From Akebia trifoliata (Eukaryota > Streptophyta > Magnoliopsida > Ranunculales > Lardizabalaceae): a DNA stretch of 64,000 nt. Shown piece after piece: positions 38,901-53,900 of the stretch. Location: assembly GCA_017979445.1 (NCBI GenBank), contig CM030717.1:21687288-21751287 (forward strand). The letters are read 5' to 3'. Position numbers and translations under genes: made by a program. Within the stretch, counting starts at the first letter, position 1. The number at the start of each line of letters is the position of its first letter. The notes under the pieces were generated by a model. It was given only the letters and a program-made list of their open reading frames with translations. It ran no database searches and was not told where the DNA came from.

Positions 38901-41900
38901 TCATCGTTCTCTTTATGGATTGAAACAGTCTCCTCGTGCATGGTCTGAACGTTTTACTAAGACCATGCATCAGTTTGGTTTCCACCAGAGTTCTGTTGAT
39001 CACACTCTTTTCTTGCGTCACTCCTAGGGCAAAACTGTCGCTCTGATTGTTTATGTCGATGATATTGTTCTTACTGGAGATGATGATGCTGGCATTGCCA
39101 AGGTTAAAACTTACTTAGGACATCAATTTGAGATTAAGGATCTTGGGTATCTTCGCTATTTTATGGGTATTGATGTTGCAAGGTCTCAATTCGGTATATT
39201 TATTTCTCAGCGTAAGTATGTTCTTGATTTACTCAGTGACTCTGGTCAGCTTGGTTCTCGTCTTGCTGATACTCCTATTGAGCAGAATCACAGGTTGGCT
39301 AATTCTGAGGGGGAGTATTTAAAGGATATTGATCAGTATCAGCGTCTTGTGGGAAAACTGATCTAGTTGTCTATGACTCGCTCTGACATTGCCTATGTTG
39401 TTAGTGTTGTAAGTCAGTTTATGCACTCGCCTCGAACGTCTCATCTTACTGTTGTCTATCGTATTCTTAGATACCTTAAGGGATGTCCTGGTCGAGGTAT
39501 CCTGTTCAGTAATCATGGTCATCTTCGCATTGAGGCATGGGTAGATGCAGATTATACTAGCTCAGTGACTGATAGACGGTCTACTTCTGGGTATTGTACT
39601 AAGGTTGGTGGCAACTTGGTCACTTGGCGCAATAAGAAGCAGGATGTGGTTTCTCACTCCAGTGCTGAGTCAGAATACCGAGCTATGGCACTTTGAGTGT
39701 GTGAGTTGTTGTGGCTCAAGATCTTACTAGTTGATTTGTGTATTTCAGTGACAACCCCATTTTTACTATATTGTGACAATAAGTCAGCTATTAACATATC
39801 GGCAAATCCGGTTCAGCATGACAAAACGAAGCATATTGAAGTTGATCGACATTTCATTAGAGAAAAGATTGTTTCTGGACAGATTTGTACCCCCTTTGTT
39901 CCTATATCTTAGCAACTTGCTGATATTCTTACTAATGGTGTCAGCAAAGCTGCCTTTGAAGGTGTCTTGTCCAAGTTGAGCGTTGCCGACATACACGCAC
40001 CAACTTAAGGGGGAGTGTTGAATAACTCTTATTTTATTAGTTTTACAAATCTTTTGTCCTTTTTAGTCTTTTCACTTATTAGACTATGTAATTCTCTTAA
40101 AGCCTAATTAGGGCTTAGTAATTAAACACTTTTTACTGTTATCGTATTTTTAACTAGACCAATTCCTACCTAAAGGATTTCTAATTTGACTCTACCTTAA
40201 ACTCCAAAGTAACTTTCCTGAAGTATTATCTTTCTCAAAATAGAAACTTTCCTGAATAATAACTTTTCCGAAATAGAAGCTTACGAAAAATAATACGATT
40301 CCTAATTTTACAAAAATCTTCTACTAACCTTAAAATACCTAATAATTAATTTCTAAAACAAGTAGGATTCAAAAAACATAAAGAAACCCATAAGGAGCGT
40401 AGTTAGAGGAGAACGTATTCCTATATAACTAATAAGAAGAAGTATTTTTATTCTTTTAAAATGTAATGATATTTAATCTTCTGTAGCACAAAGGGAGCGC
40501 GAGCGTCATCAAGAGAACAATTTCATGGGAAATTGGCACATCCCAAAAGTTCAAAAACTAAAATAAAATACTGAAACTAAATTATGGCCTAAATAAGATA
40601 GGCCCATGATCTCTGATGTCCCCATCATATGACTACCCTAAAAACATATAATAGATACCCCAAAACCAAATATGAAATAAAACAGAAAACCTTCAAACTA
40701 ATTTATAAAACTACCAATTAAATAACTAAACCTAAAATTTAGGGAAAATAGTTACTCTATTATCACACATTCATAAATGATCTGCATCAAAACATAACAC
40801 ATGTCTTACAACTACTTCAAAGCAAACTCTTCATACATTCATTAGCTCGTTTTCCATCTCAATGAATTCAGATTTATAAACAAGAGCATTCTCTTTCCAT
40901 AAAGAATCTACATGTTTCATGACTCACTCCAAACAATTACGAACTCTAGTAGAAAGATTCCATTTTTTAATCATTGTAGAGAAGTGAGTCAGTTAGTGCA
41001 CATGTAGGAATGGTTCCCTCTCCAGCTGCCTTTATCTATCTCAGACGGGGGGCTGTAATGAGAAATTCCTTTCCCTATAGAATCAGGTTCCTCGTGGCAG
41101 GTGATAGGAATACTCTACAACGTAAAACTTTGTAATCCTCTAAAAGATTTAAAAAAAAAAACAATCCACTAAATAAATGCAATGAATGTATTCTTACTAT
41201 TATAATTACACAACCACAATAACCTCTAAAGCAATTCATTAGCCCATAACTACCATATGACTAACACCATTATCCCATTTTTTTTCCTGCAACAAACTAT
41301 CATCATCTGCTCTAAGCTGTCACTCACTCCTACACACACCCCACCTTGTCTCCAAAACATGTTAATACCCACACGCTATCCACCACCTCTACATCAAATA
41401 CTTACAGTTTAGACATTACTTAAAAATTACTAAACTTAATACTACTCCACCATCTCACAACCCATTTGTACTTCATCAAATTCATACCTCACCACCATTA
41501 TAGACGCTTCATATACCTAAACATACTATTATTGCAATGACATTAAACTACCAACCACCACCAGTTCAATCCCCTCATCCTTAGAAATCCAAATACCTCT
41601 TGCATGCAAACAATCACACAAAATAACCACACTTACTTCACCCACCAACCAGTCAAATCCCTAATTGTCTTCCCCAGACATATAATTCCATTTCCACAAC
41701 ACAAATACTCTCGACCAACCTTTGCACTTATTTACACAATTACTCTCTAACAGAAACACTCACAAACTACCTCCAAGTATTCTCTACTCAAATCAAATCT
41801 CCTCCCTATTAATCCTCATATTTATTGAATTTCACCTAATCAGAAATCACAAATAAACTGAAAAAAAAAATGACTTTCACATAAAACTTATATTATCAAT

Positions 41901-44900
41901 TAGGTAATTAACAATGCTTAAATTGGTATTTAAGCCCTCTTATTGTGAAAATTTGCTTACTTGGAGCACGAAGCCCTCCAAAGTCTAAACTCCTAAATCC
42001 TGAAATTGTTTCCCAAAAATATTTTAATCCCCCCAACTTCTAAATTTTATTACATTTTTCCAATTAAAAAATACATATTTTAAACCCCAGAGCCACTAAA
42101 TTCAAAAACAGGTCTTACAATTCTCATACTCCTACCCCTACAAAATGTGGTCCATTTACAGATATGTGGTAAAAATCTTATATCTGAGAGCCGTTTATAG
42201 GTATAGGGATATGGCATATAGAAAAAACTATTCAGGTTCAACACCATAACAAATGGTTTCATGAACTTACCATTTTAGAGTGAATATCGAGTCCAAATTG
42301 CTCCTCAGACTCTTGAAGACTTAAGGTGGTAGTACAGCTCTGTTGAAACTTCCCAGATAAATACTCTTTGTCGTTTCTGGAAATTATGCTATTGGTCAGC
42401 ACTTTTTCTTCTATAAAATTCACTTTCCTGTATTTTCGACGACGTTGCCAACTAAATGATCTTAAACGCTTCCCGGACTTTGTTCTAGCTTTGTTTGAAC
42501 TTGATTGCTCTCCATTTAAGTTCTTTTCATAACTATGAAATTCTCCAATACAATTCCTCTGATTACAATCATTACGAGCAACGGAGCCTAAGGGATTGCA
42601 AACCCCAAATGAATCATTACGTTGCAGTACAGAAATATTGATATCCAAATCAGATTTGTTTTCATTATCAACTCTCTTTCTCTTTTGAGGGTGCCCTGAC
42701 AAAAAGGACAAATTCAATATTAATCTGTCAGGTTCTCAGTAAAACTTTTAAACTTTCTAGTCTGACTTCCTTCAAACAAAATGTACATTAAATAAACAAA
42801 CTAAATAATGGACGCAGAAAAGAAGAGAATGTAGCATGGAGAAACAATATCAGGTCAATTAAGCCAGGTCCAAAGAATGAACCTTCCAAAGGCATCAACA
42901 GTGGATCCTATTTACCAAATGTAAATGCCAAAGAATGGTCCATCACGAATTTTCCTTTTATTAATCATTAAAAATATTGTATTATTACTTCATAACATGA
43001 AGAGATCTGGAAATGTGCAGCAAATAGGTGAAGATATTGCAAAAAAAAATATAAATCATCATTGTTGCCAAATTATAGAAGAAAACGGGCGGGGCGGGGG
43101 GGGGGGGGAACAGACCGAAAAAATTGCCCAACCCAGATTTTGAACATAATCAAGATCAAGGTTTAAAATCTCATTCCAGTGCTATGTTTCGGTCAGGATA
43201 AAAACTGAAATGGGCTCAACCAAAACATTGACAATGTTTCGGAGTTGATTTTTTGTTCAATCTCAGTTGAAAGCAGAATATTCAATCGAAACATTCCAAA
43301 ACGGCCCAAAACTTTGAACCATGATTAAGATTATTGTATTCTTACATTGATAGATTGTATTATAACTAAGTATAATAAATTACATGTATAGGGAAGAGCA
43401 TCCAAGAAAAAAATAAAATAAAAATATATATATATAGGGAAGCATTTGGAAGCCCTAAAGAGAGCCAAACACTTTTTAATATATGAGCTAGAAGTTTCGA
43501 AATGGACTGATTTTTTTGTGAGTGGTGATCTCTGTTGTGAGGAGATCATCCCCACAAAAAATCAGCACATTTTGAAACTTCTAACCTCATCAAAGTGGTT
43601 TACAAATAATTAACGGTCCAGGATTCTTCAACTTGTAAACTGGGGTTAGAAGTTCCAGAACGGGCTGATTTTTTGTGGGGATGATATGATCTCTTTACTG
43701 GAGAGATCATCCCCACAAAAAATCAGCCTATTCCAGATTTTCTAACCCATATATTGAAAAATGTTTGGCGCTCTTTAGGGCCTCCGAACGCTCCCCATAT
43801 ATATATCAAAAGACTAGCAAAGATAAGAACCAGCCTTCCAAAGGATTTCTCTTCGTGCACCTAAAGGACCACTTGACTACAAAAATTTTAACAAAAAAAA
43901 CGATTAAAAAAAAGGAAAAATATTGAGTATCCCAAGGAAAAACCAATTTGAGTCAACGAAAGAAAGATGCCCCACGCATCCATTGTATGCTCTCAATGGA
44001 TAAATTGTTAACTACCATTAGCCTCATGCTCAATGCATATATTCGTATAGATATTTTACAATGATTGAAATGATCACCTAATGCAATCAGATCTGAAAAT
44101 TTAGACTAATTTGTGCGAAAACTTCAAAAGAAGTTGAGAAGTCAAGTTGGAAGATAAACTCTCTCTCTAGAATCTATTTCATTCAACTAAAAACTTCTTT
44201 ACAACTACATTTGATGGCCTATTTATTGGCAAAACAGAAACATAATAGCCCAAGTGAAATGACAACATTACTCTTACATGAACACTTAAAGTGACGAAAT
44301 AAAACTAAAGAGAAACTAACAACTAATTTAACTAACTATTTGAGGTTGTTACTAACCAAAATAACAAACAATTAACCAACTAACAAACTCCAACCATTAA
44401 CTAACTTGGATTCCATCATTCTCCCATCCTTAAAAGAACTCGACCAAGAGTTAGGCGACATAATAGGGCAGTAGATGTTGTACATTAAACACATTAGATG
44501 TGTTTAAATGTGGAGGAAGCTCTGCCCTGTAAGCATTATCATTGATGCACTCCAACATCTTACAAAGTCCCACATTGCGAGCTTTAAGTTTGGTGTATAA
44601 GCTACACAGCTGCCTATCTTTGCTTAAAACCACCCAAACCAAATCACCTACATTGTACACAACTCTCCTCTTATGAAGATCAATAGCTTCCTTATATTTG
44701 TTGTTCGAACTTTCAATTTGGAATTTGATTTGTGCATGAAGATCATTCATATATGCTGCCATATCTTCAGCCTTAGCATTTGACCTCTCGTTAGTAGGTA
44801 AAGGAACCAAATCAACAACACTAGAGGGCTTTAAACCATACACCAATTCAAAAGGAGAAATATTAGTAATTTGGTTCCTTGAGGAGTTGGAAGCAAATTC

Positions 44901-47900
44901 AGCCAAAGGAAGAACATTATCCCAGCCCTTGATATGCTCCCCAACTAGACAACGGAGCAGATTCCCTAGGCTTCGATGGATAACTTCCGTTAGACTATCG
45001 GTTTGAGGGTGAAAGGAAGTGTTGAAATTCAATTCAGCTCCCATGAACTTCCATAAAGTAGGTCAAAAATTACTAAGGAACTTGGCAGCTCTATTGAAGA
45101 CAATAGAAGTAGGCACACCATGCAAATTGTAAACCTTTTCGAAGAAGAGTTAAGCAATATATGAAGCATCCATAGAATTCAGGCTAGAACAAAATGCATC
45201 ATTTTTCAGAATCGATTCGCAATCACTGTGACAATCATTCTTTCTTTGAGTGGGTGGGAGACCCAACACAAACTCCATACTAATGCACAACCAAGATTTG
45301 TTAGTATAATGCCCCAGGCTCACAATAGTACAATATTTTCCACTTTGGGCCGATATAGCTTTAAAATGTGATGTACTATTTTAGGTCTAGTTTGTCCTTA
45401 TGGACCAAGATTTGAACGTTCTCTTGTCCGATGTGGGACTAACTACACCCTCCCTGTCATTCCACCTTGCCACGTGACGGCTCATCTTCGACCTCTTGGT
45501 CTCCATAAGCATTTCTATGCTAGCCAGCAGCACACCGACAAGGCCATGAAAATCTCTCCACCAACAGGAACAACCATCCTCGGCTTTGATGCCATTTATA
45601 ACGCCCTAGGCCCACAATAATACAATATGATCCGCTTTGGGCCGAAGCCTACACGCCTTGAAAACACTTTGTACTATTGTAGGTCTGGAGCGTCATAGTT
45701 AGGTACCAGAAGTGGTAAAGTATAGCCCCGCATTAGTAGCCATACCCTTGCCCTTTTGGCACACATGGCACCTTTGAACATACTTTGTAACATCCCTTGT
45801 AATTTGCAGCCAAAAATAATCCTTTTGAAGTAATGCAAGAATCTTATCTCAACCAAAATGACCCAAATTGTGTAACTCAACAAGAAGCTTCTCTTGTAAG
45901 GAATAATTTGGCACACACAACCTCAATCCCTTGAAAAGAATACCATCTTTGAGTAGAAAATCAGCAAGTTTACTTGCTAAATTGTATGTACTATGTAGAA
46001 TAGTTGTGAAATAAGGATCCTCTTGATGATGATCCTTGAAACTATCAAAACCAATAATGTGGTATGCAAATCAAGTCAATGGTCAAGGGTTCTAACGAAA
46101 AATTTATAATTATTTAGGTTTTCACTTAATTGAGTCTAGATTTATTGTTTTATGGTTCAGGATTGTTTTAGATTAGTTTTTTTTTTTTTTTTTTTTTAGG
46201 ACTTCATTTTTATTTTTTTGGACTGATTTTCATGTTTTATTGACCCATGGTCTTAGTATAATATTTTGATGTAGTTTAGTAACTTTAGTTTATCTTTTAT
46301 TTAGTATTTTAGTTTTATTAGGACTCTTGGTTGATTTTCCTTATTTAGGATTATATTAGGATTTATTGACAAAGGATGACTGGAATAAACAAAATTACAG
46401 AAGTCTCTGTTTTCTTTTGAATGTTGGCACATCAACATAGTTCATGCCATGGAAATCATTGGGATGATTCCTAGGTAAATATCATTTTTTTTCTTTAATC
46501 TCCTTTTTATCCTCTATCTTCTTTTGTTTATTTATGAGAGAGTGAGAAACCATCAAGAACCCTCTAATCCTTTCAATAACCCAACCCATAAACTTTGTTT
46601 TCTTGATTTTTTCAAGAAATCTTGAATTCTTAATTCTTGACTTCTTGAAGTCTTAGATACTTGAATCTTGAAACCCCTTTCTTGATTCTTGATTATTGAT
46701 TCTCAAAATCCCGTTCTTGATTCTTGATTATTGATTCTTGAAACCCCTTTTGTGATACTTGATTCTTGATTCTTGAAACCTATAAACCCCACTTTATTTT
46801 ACCCTTAATCCTTCCCCACTTTATTTACTTCATTAATCTATTTTCCAAATCTAATCTGAATACCCTAAACCTGTAATTTTAAAACATGTAGAATCCAAAT
46901 ACCATAAACCTTCCCCTAATTGTAATTTTAAATTGTTGAAATTGGAAAACTTTATGTTTTACATTTCAACATATAGCCAATTGGGATTTTGGAAATCATT
47001 TTCCTATTGTCGCCCAAATCCTTAACCCAATCTCCTTAACCAAACTTCATAATTCCTCACATTTCCTCTTCTTCCCTCGTTGACTTGCATCAACCAGACG
47101 CTACTCCTTGTCATGCCCTAAAATTCCAACACAAATCCTGAGGACTCCTCAATCAGAATCGAGGTGTGAGGTAAACAAACACACAACCTAATAGTACAAC
47201 CACAAGAAATAATACTTATGGAAAAAGAAATACACACAGCAGAACAACAATTGATTAACATTTATATAAAATTCTAGAGTAAGCGGAAGCAATCACCAAA
47301 CACTGATATAAGTCAAAATCTTCAATCTCATAATACATCAGATTACAAAAATTCTTAAACTAACATGTTTCTTATCTATAAGCAAAAACCGCTAGGATCC
47401 TCTACTAATCCTCAAAGAGACGACGGCGGCAAGACATCAACCTGATCATCCTCAGGGACCTCCTCAAATAACAACTCCTCAGAAGTTGAAAAATCTGTAA
47501 GGGGAAAGATAGGGTGAGTAACAAGGGAATGTTACTCAGCAGGATGAACACCGTTCTAACAGCGAGTCATACATGCACGAGTAATCATCTGAACAGTTAA
47601 ATAATGCAAGTTTTTCATAATGTAACGTACGATAAATGTCTAAGCATACTCAGTAAATAGTTATAGCAATTTCAATCATTTAAAGTAACCTATGCATCTT
47701 TCAAATAAAAACATCTATCAAATATTACAAAATTAGGAAAATATACATAATAAGAATACGACGGTGTAGTCAATAAGAGAGCAGAGGAACACACCGATAT
47801 AACTACCTCGGCTAAGGCAATTCGTTATTTCAGACTTCCAATCCAACGTGGAATGTTACTCAAACTAGCCGTTGACCAAGAACCCAATACTGAGTTCAAC

Positions 47901-50900
47901 TAACGATGAGGTCGACCGTTTGACGACTACAGACTAACAGTGATTACTAACTAACCGAGGAAACCCCTCCCGTCGAAGCCTATCAAGAGACAATGCATGT
48001 GAACCCTACCTACCTCTACACTATACAAAGACCACCTTTACATACAACGTTCCCTAGGAAATAAGTAGGAGAAAGTCCCGGATCTCATAAGCTGTAATAT
48101 GCTCTAAGGTATCCCATACTACCGAAAAGCATATGACATCTAGCGCTATCCTAGATTGACTCGCCACTTCCAGATACACAACAACGCGTCACTCTTTATG
48201 GACTTTCTACGAACCTTTTCTGGTAAACAAAATAGTTTATTTTGTATATAGTATATATCATTTCTTTTAATCGAAAATATAAACAAGGTCTGGTAGTGCC
48301 CTCCAGTGACAATTATCTGTCATTTCCATCCATCAACCATCCCATCCCTCTATCTATCTATCATGTTTTACGTGGCATGGCCATTACGTAGAACTGGAGG
48401 CATTGTCCCATCAATCAGTCGAGAACATACATTCTCTCTATCCATCTATCAATCAAATCGATCAATCTATCATCTAATTTCCTACATATCTATCAAAATA
48501 ATTTCACCTTTAAAGTAATTTGAAACTCATAAAGCATCAACCAATTCCATTCGATGGATTTGATTGAATCAAAAGACTCGGAAAACACGATAAAACCATA
48601 AGACCTAAAAGCTGGAAATATGTGAAAATTTGGCTAAGTGTTGAAAAAAATGAATTTTCAAAGTTGTCAAAATTGAAAATGGATTTTTATACATGAAAAC
48701 CCTCGACAACATGAGAAACACCATATAATTTTTATTACTTAATTCAAAAGAACGCTTAAGATATTGTGTTTCAAAAATCGGGCTAAAACGTCGAATTTTA
48801 CGTTTTGTTCTTGAATCCAAAAATCATATTTTGATACGATGAGATTTGGATCTTAAAACCATTCCCAACGTTTTCAAAATGAGGGGTAAAACCTTAATTT
48901 CATTAAAAAATTTAAAGTAATTGAAAATTACTTAAATGTTTTTAATGAAATAAAGGTGGGAAATGGGTATACATACTATATGGAAACAACACAAAAAAAA
49001 TTGGAACTAAACTCAACATTTGGCTTTTTTTTTCCGAATTGCTGATTTTTCGACAAAACTTGACCAAAATCGATTCAAATCTTATAATACTCATAAAATG
49101 CATAAAATATATCAAATGAACTAAAATAAATAAAAAAATAACCATGCAAACATGATCAAATATGTATAAATGTAATAAAACAATCGATCTATCGAAGATC
49201 GCATGGATTTTCTATGAAATTATTGTATGACTAGAAGGTAGAAGGGAAGGCAACCTACTTCGGGCTATTCTCTATAATTCAACGGAATCTAAGGATCACT
49301 TCCAACAGATCTCGAAGATTTTTTTCCAACGAAAATCGATGTATCTAGCATCCACACATAACCCTCGACGAGAAGAACAATTTTCCTTCTTGCGGCAAAG
49401 CTCAAATCATTCTCGTTTGCATAGATCTGAGTTGCAAATCTCGAGGAAAAAGGGTTTAATTTTGTTTAGAAAGGAAAATAAGAAAAATCAGATTTTTCTA
49501 ATTAGGGACTAATATTTATAACTTAAGTTGGGACAAACGCGTCATTTCGGGAATTGTTTTTTCCGAATACCGATTTGGGCATTCTTATATTCTATTTCGG
49601 GTGATTTCTCGACACGAATTTAATGGTATGATCGTATTCATCATATTATATCTCTAAAGTGTCATCTACCAATTTGATAATTACTTGATGCGAAACTCGA
49701 GGATTTAGTAACTTTTTTCGATCGACTTCTGATTAAGTCGTGCTTATAGGCTAAAGTATGTTTCTCGACCCTTCTAAATCTATTGGTGAAGTTAATTTTC
49801 CTCAAATATTGAAAATTAATTATCCATACTTTTGAATCAACATAAAAACTTAAAATTCTTTCCTCAATATACATATTAAGATTTTCAAGTCATTACATCC
49901 TCTCCCCCTTAATAAGAATTTCGTCATCGAAATTAAACATACCTCAATCTAAGAATAATTCCGAAAATTGAGTACGCATTTCCGTTTCTTTCTCCCAAGT
50001 CGCTTCTTCAACATTGTTATGTCGCCAGAGTACCTTAACCAACGAAATAGCTCGTGATTTCAACATTTTCTCCTTATGGTAAAGAATCTGTATTAGCCCT
50101 TCCTCATACGATATGTCTTCCTCTAGATTCAAGGACTGTTAATCAATAACGTGGGATGGGTCCGGTTCATACTTTCTCAACATCGTTATATGAAATACAT
50201 TATGAACCCTTTCTAACTGAGTGGGTAAAGCCAACTTGTATGCAACCGTGCCAACTCTGTCTATAATCCCAAATGGTCCTACATACCTCGGCATTAGTTT
50301 ACCCTTAATCCCAAACCTATTGATTCTTCTTCTACGAGAAACCTTCAAGAATACAAAATCACCAACCACGAACTCTAACGATCGTCGACGATGATCTGCA
50401 TGCTTTGTGTTACCCGCAAACTTTCTTGAACTATCTTAATCTTCTCAGTAGTCTCCGAGACGATGTCAGGTCCCAACAGAATACTATCCCCAACTTCTGC
50501 CCAACAATTCGACGATCTACACGGTCTGTCATATAACGCTTCAAATGGTGTCACGCCTATACTAGATTGGTAACTATCGTTATAGGCAAATTCAGTTATT
50601 GCCAAGTGATTCTTCCAGTTACCTCCAAAATCTAATACACAAGCCCTCAACATGTCTTCCAATATCTAAATAACACATTCTGACTGCCCATTAGTCTGTG
50701 GGTGGAATGTTGTACTCATCTTTAGCTTCTTACCAAATGCAACTTGAAAACTCTATCAAAATTGATATGTAAAATGTGGATCCCTATCAGATACAATAGA
50801 AACTAGGACTCCATATAACTTCACAATCTCTGAGACATAAATCCTGCTCAGCTTATCCACAGTGTAGGTCATCTTGATAGGTAGAAAATAAGCGGATTTA

Positions 50901-53900
50901 GTAAACCTATCTACAACCACCCATACAGCATCAATCCCATCACTGGCCTTCGGCAACCCACTAACAAAATCCATAGTCACGTGCTCCCATTTCCATTCCG
51001 AAATAAGTAGTTGCTACAACCCTGCAGGTCTCCTATGCTCAGCCTTTATTTGCTGACATGTCATACAACGACTCACATATTGGGCAATATATTTTTTCAT
51101 CCCTGGCCACCAAAAATTTCTCTTCATGTCCTAATACATCTTGGTACTTCTTGGATGAATAGAAAAATGTGACTTATGGACTTCAGCCATTACGTCATTT
51201 GTCAACAAAACGTAGCGAAAAACCCCAAGTCTATTCTAGAATTTTATGCTACCATCATCATGAATTCTCCAACTCTAATCACTAAAATCCTCGGCTTTCT
51301 GTTGATACTCTTCCAATTCTGTATCTGTCTTTTGAGCTTTAATAACTTTCTCAATGATCTAGGGTTGTACTCTCATCTGGGCTACATAGGATTTATGCTC
51401 ATCTGTTTCTGAGGGAATGATGAATGCGTAATCAATTACAGTTTCTAGAATTTTCCATTCCTCAATCCTTATGTGAGCAAACAACCCATCTTTCCTACAA
51501 CTTAAAACATTTGCTACTACATTAGCCTTACCGGGATGGTAATACAACGTGAAATCGTAATCCTTCAGGTACTCCATCTATCGCCTTTGCCTCATGTTCA
51601 AATCTTTCTGCGAGAACAAATACTTGAGACTCTTGTGATCTAAATACACTTCGAAGGTCTCCTCATACAAGTAGTGTCTCCAAATCTTAAGTACGTGCAC
51701 TATAGCCACCAACTCTAAATCATGAGTCAGATAGATCTTTTCATGGGTCTTCAACTGTCTCGATGCGTAGGATATTACCGGACCATCCTGCATTAATACA
51801 CACCCAAATCCCGTATAAGAAGCATCGGCATAAATGACATATTTCTCTCCTAGCTTAGGGTGTAATGACCTAAAAATCTTAATATGTATCTTGAGGAAAT
51901 AATTTTAAGTTTTTACATTGATTCAAAAGTATGGATCATTAATTTCCAATATCTTAGGAAAATTAACTTCACCAATAACTTCAGAAAGGTCGAGAAACAT
52001 ACTTTAGCCTGCAAACACGACTTAATCAGAAGTCGATCGAAAAAGTTACTAACTCCTCGAGTTTCGCATCAAGTAATTACCAAATTGGTAAACGACACTT
52101 TAAATATATAATTTGACGAATCCGATCATACTATTAGATTCGTGTCGAGAAATCACCTGAAATAGAAGGAAAGTTGTTCTTCTCGTCGAGGACTACGTGT
52201 GGACATTAGAAACGTCGATTTTCGTCGGAGAAAAATCTTTAAGATTGGTCAGAGGTGATCCTTAGACTCTATTGAGCCGAAGAGAATAGCCCGAAGTAGG
52301 TTGCCTTCCCCTTTACCTTCTAAGCATGCAATAATTTCATAGAAAATCCATATGATCTTCAATAGATCTATTGTTTCATTACATTTATACATATTTGAAC
52401 GTATTTGATCATGTTTGCATGGTTATTTTTTATTTATTTTAATTCAATTGATGTATTTTATGCATTTTATTATTAGTATAAAGTTTGGATCGATTTTGGT
52501 CAAGTTTCAGCGAAAAATCAGCAATTCGGAAAAAAAAATTCCAAATGTTGAGTTTAGTTCCAATTTTTTTTTTTGCTTCCATATAGTATGTATACTCATT
52601 TCCGACCTTTATGTCATTAAAAACATTTAAGTAATTTTCAATTACTTTAAGTTCTTTAATGAAATTAAGGTTTTATCCCCTATTTCGAAAACGTTGGGAA
52701 TGATTTTAAAATCCAAATCTCATCGTATCAAAATGTGATTTTTGGTTTCAAGAACAAAACGTAAAATTCAACGTTTTCGCCCGATTTTCAAAACGCGATA
52801 TCTTAAGCGTTCCTTTGAATTAAGTAATCAAAATTATATGGTGTTTCTCATGTTGTCGAGGGCTTTCATGTACAAAAACTCATTTTCAATTTCGACAACT
52901 TTGAAAATTCATTTTTTTCAACACTTCAGCCAAATTTTCACATATTTCCAACATTTACGTCTTATGGTTTTATCATGTTTTCCGAGTCTTTCAATTCAAT
53001 CAAAGCCATCGAATGGAATTGATTGATGCCTTGTGAGTTTCAAATTACGTTAAAGGTGAAATTACTTTGATAGATATGTAGGAAATTTGATAATAGATTG
53101 ATCGATTTGATTGATGAATGAATAGAGAAAACGTATGTTCTCGACTAATTGATGGGACAATGCCTCCAGTTCTACGTAGTGGCCATGCCACGTAAAACAT
53201 GATAGATAGATTGAGGGATGGGATTGTTGATGGATGGAAATGATAGATGATTGTCACTGGAGGGTACTACCAGACCTTGTTTATATTTTTGATTAAAAGA
53301 AATGAAATATTCTATGTAAAAAATAAACTATCTTGTTTACCAAAAAATGTTCGTAGAAAACCTATAAAGAGTGACGCATTGATGTGTATCCGGAAACGGC
53401 AAGTCAATCTAAGATAGCGCTAAATGTCATATGCTCTTTCATATTATAGCTTATGAGAACCGGGAATTTCTCCTATTTATTTCCTAGGGAATGTTGTATG
53501 TAAAGACAGTCTCTGTATAGTGTAGAAGTAGACGAGGTTTGCATGCATGACCTCTTGATAGGCTTCGCTCCTGGGCTAGTTAGTGATCACTATTAGTCTG
53601 TAGTCGTCAAACGGTCGACCTCACCGTTAATTGAACTCAGTATTGGGTTCTTGGTCAACGGTCAGTCTGAGCATGATAAATGGTCATCCAACTGTAGTAT
53701 GCTAGACTGGCTACAAAATCAAATTATAACAATGGGATTCCACGTCGGATTGGAAGTTTGGAACAACAAATTGCCTTAGCCAAGGCGGTTATATCAACAT
53801 GTTCCTCTGCTCTCTTATCGACTACACCACCATGTTCTTATTATGTATATTTTCCTTATTTTGTAATATTTGATAGATGTTTTTATTTTAAAGATGCATA

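Larger units (their letters stand above)
34948..40155 (+). mobile_element. Complete but decayed Ty1/copia element (copia 1)
   Basis: 140-bp LTRs flanked by a perfect 5-bp duplication AGACC (34943-34947, 40156-40160). Primer-binding site TGGTATCAGAGCC at 35088-35100, polypurine tract aagggggag before the 3' LTR. The leader holds a degenerate repeat array; gag, protease, integrase, RT and RNase H follow in copia order. It is antisense to TERT, inside intron 4. The same family as the minus-strand element at 59609-64000, which preserves residues this copy has lost. Confidence 0.95.
33528..42270 (-). other. TERT: TERT intron 4
   Basis: 8743 bp between exons 5 and 4. The copia element fills 34948-40155. 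33528-34947 holds only a possible tRNA-derived remnant; 40161-42270 is AT-rich and C-rich unique-looking sequence in which I see no gene. Confidence 0.9.

Noticed and set aside
48306..48518. 70-codon frame conserved in both arms of gypsy C
   Set aside because: It lies inside the LTR and is duplicated because the LTR is; no codon-level conservation can be argued from two LTR copies.
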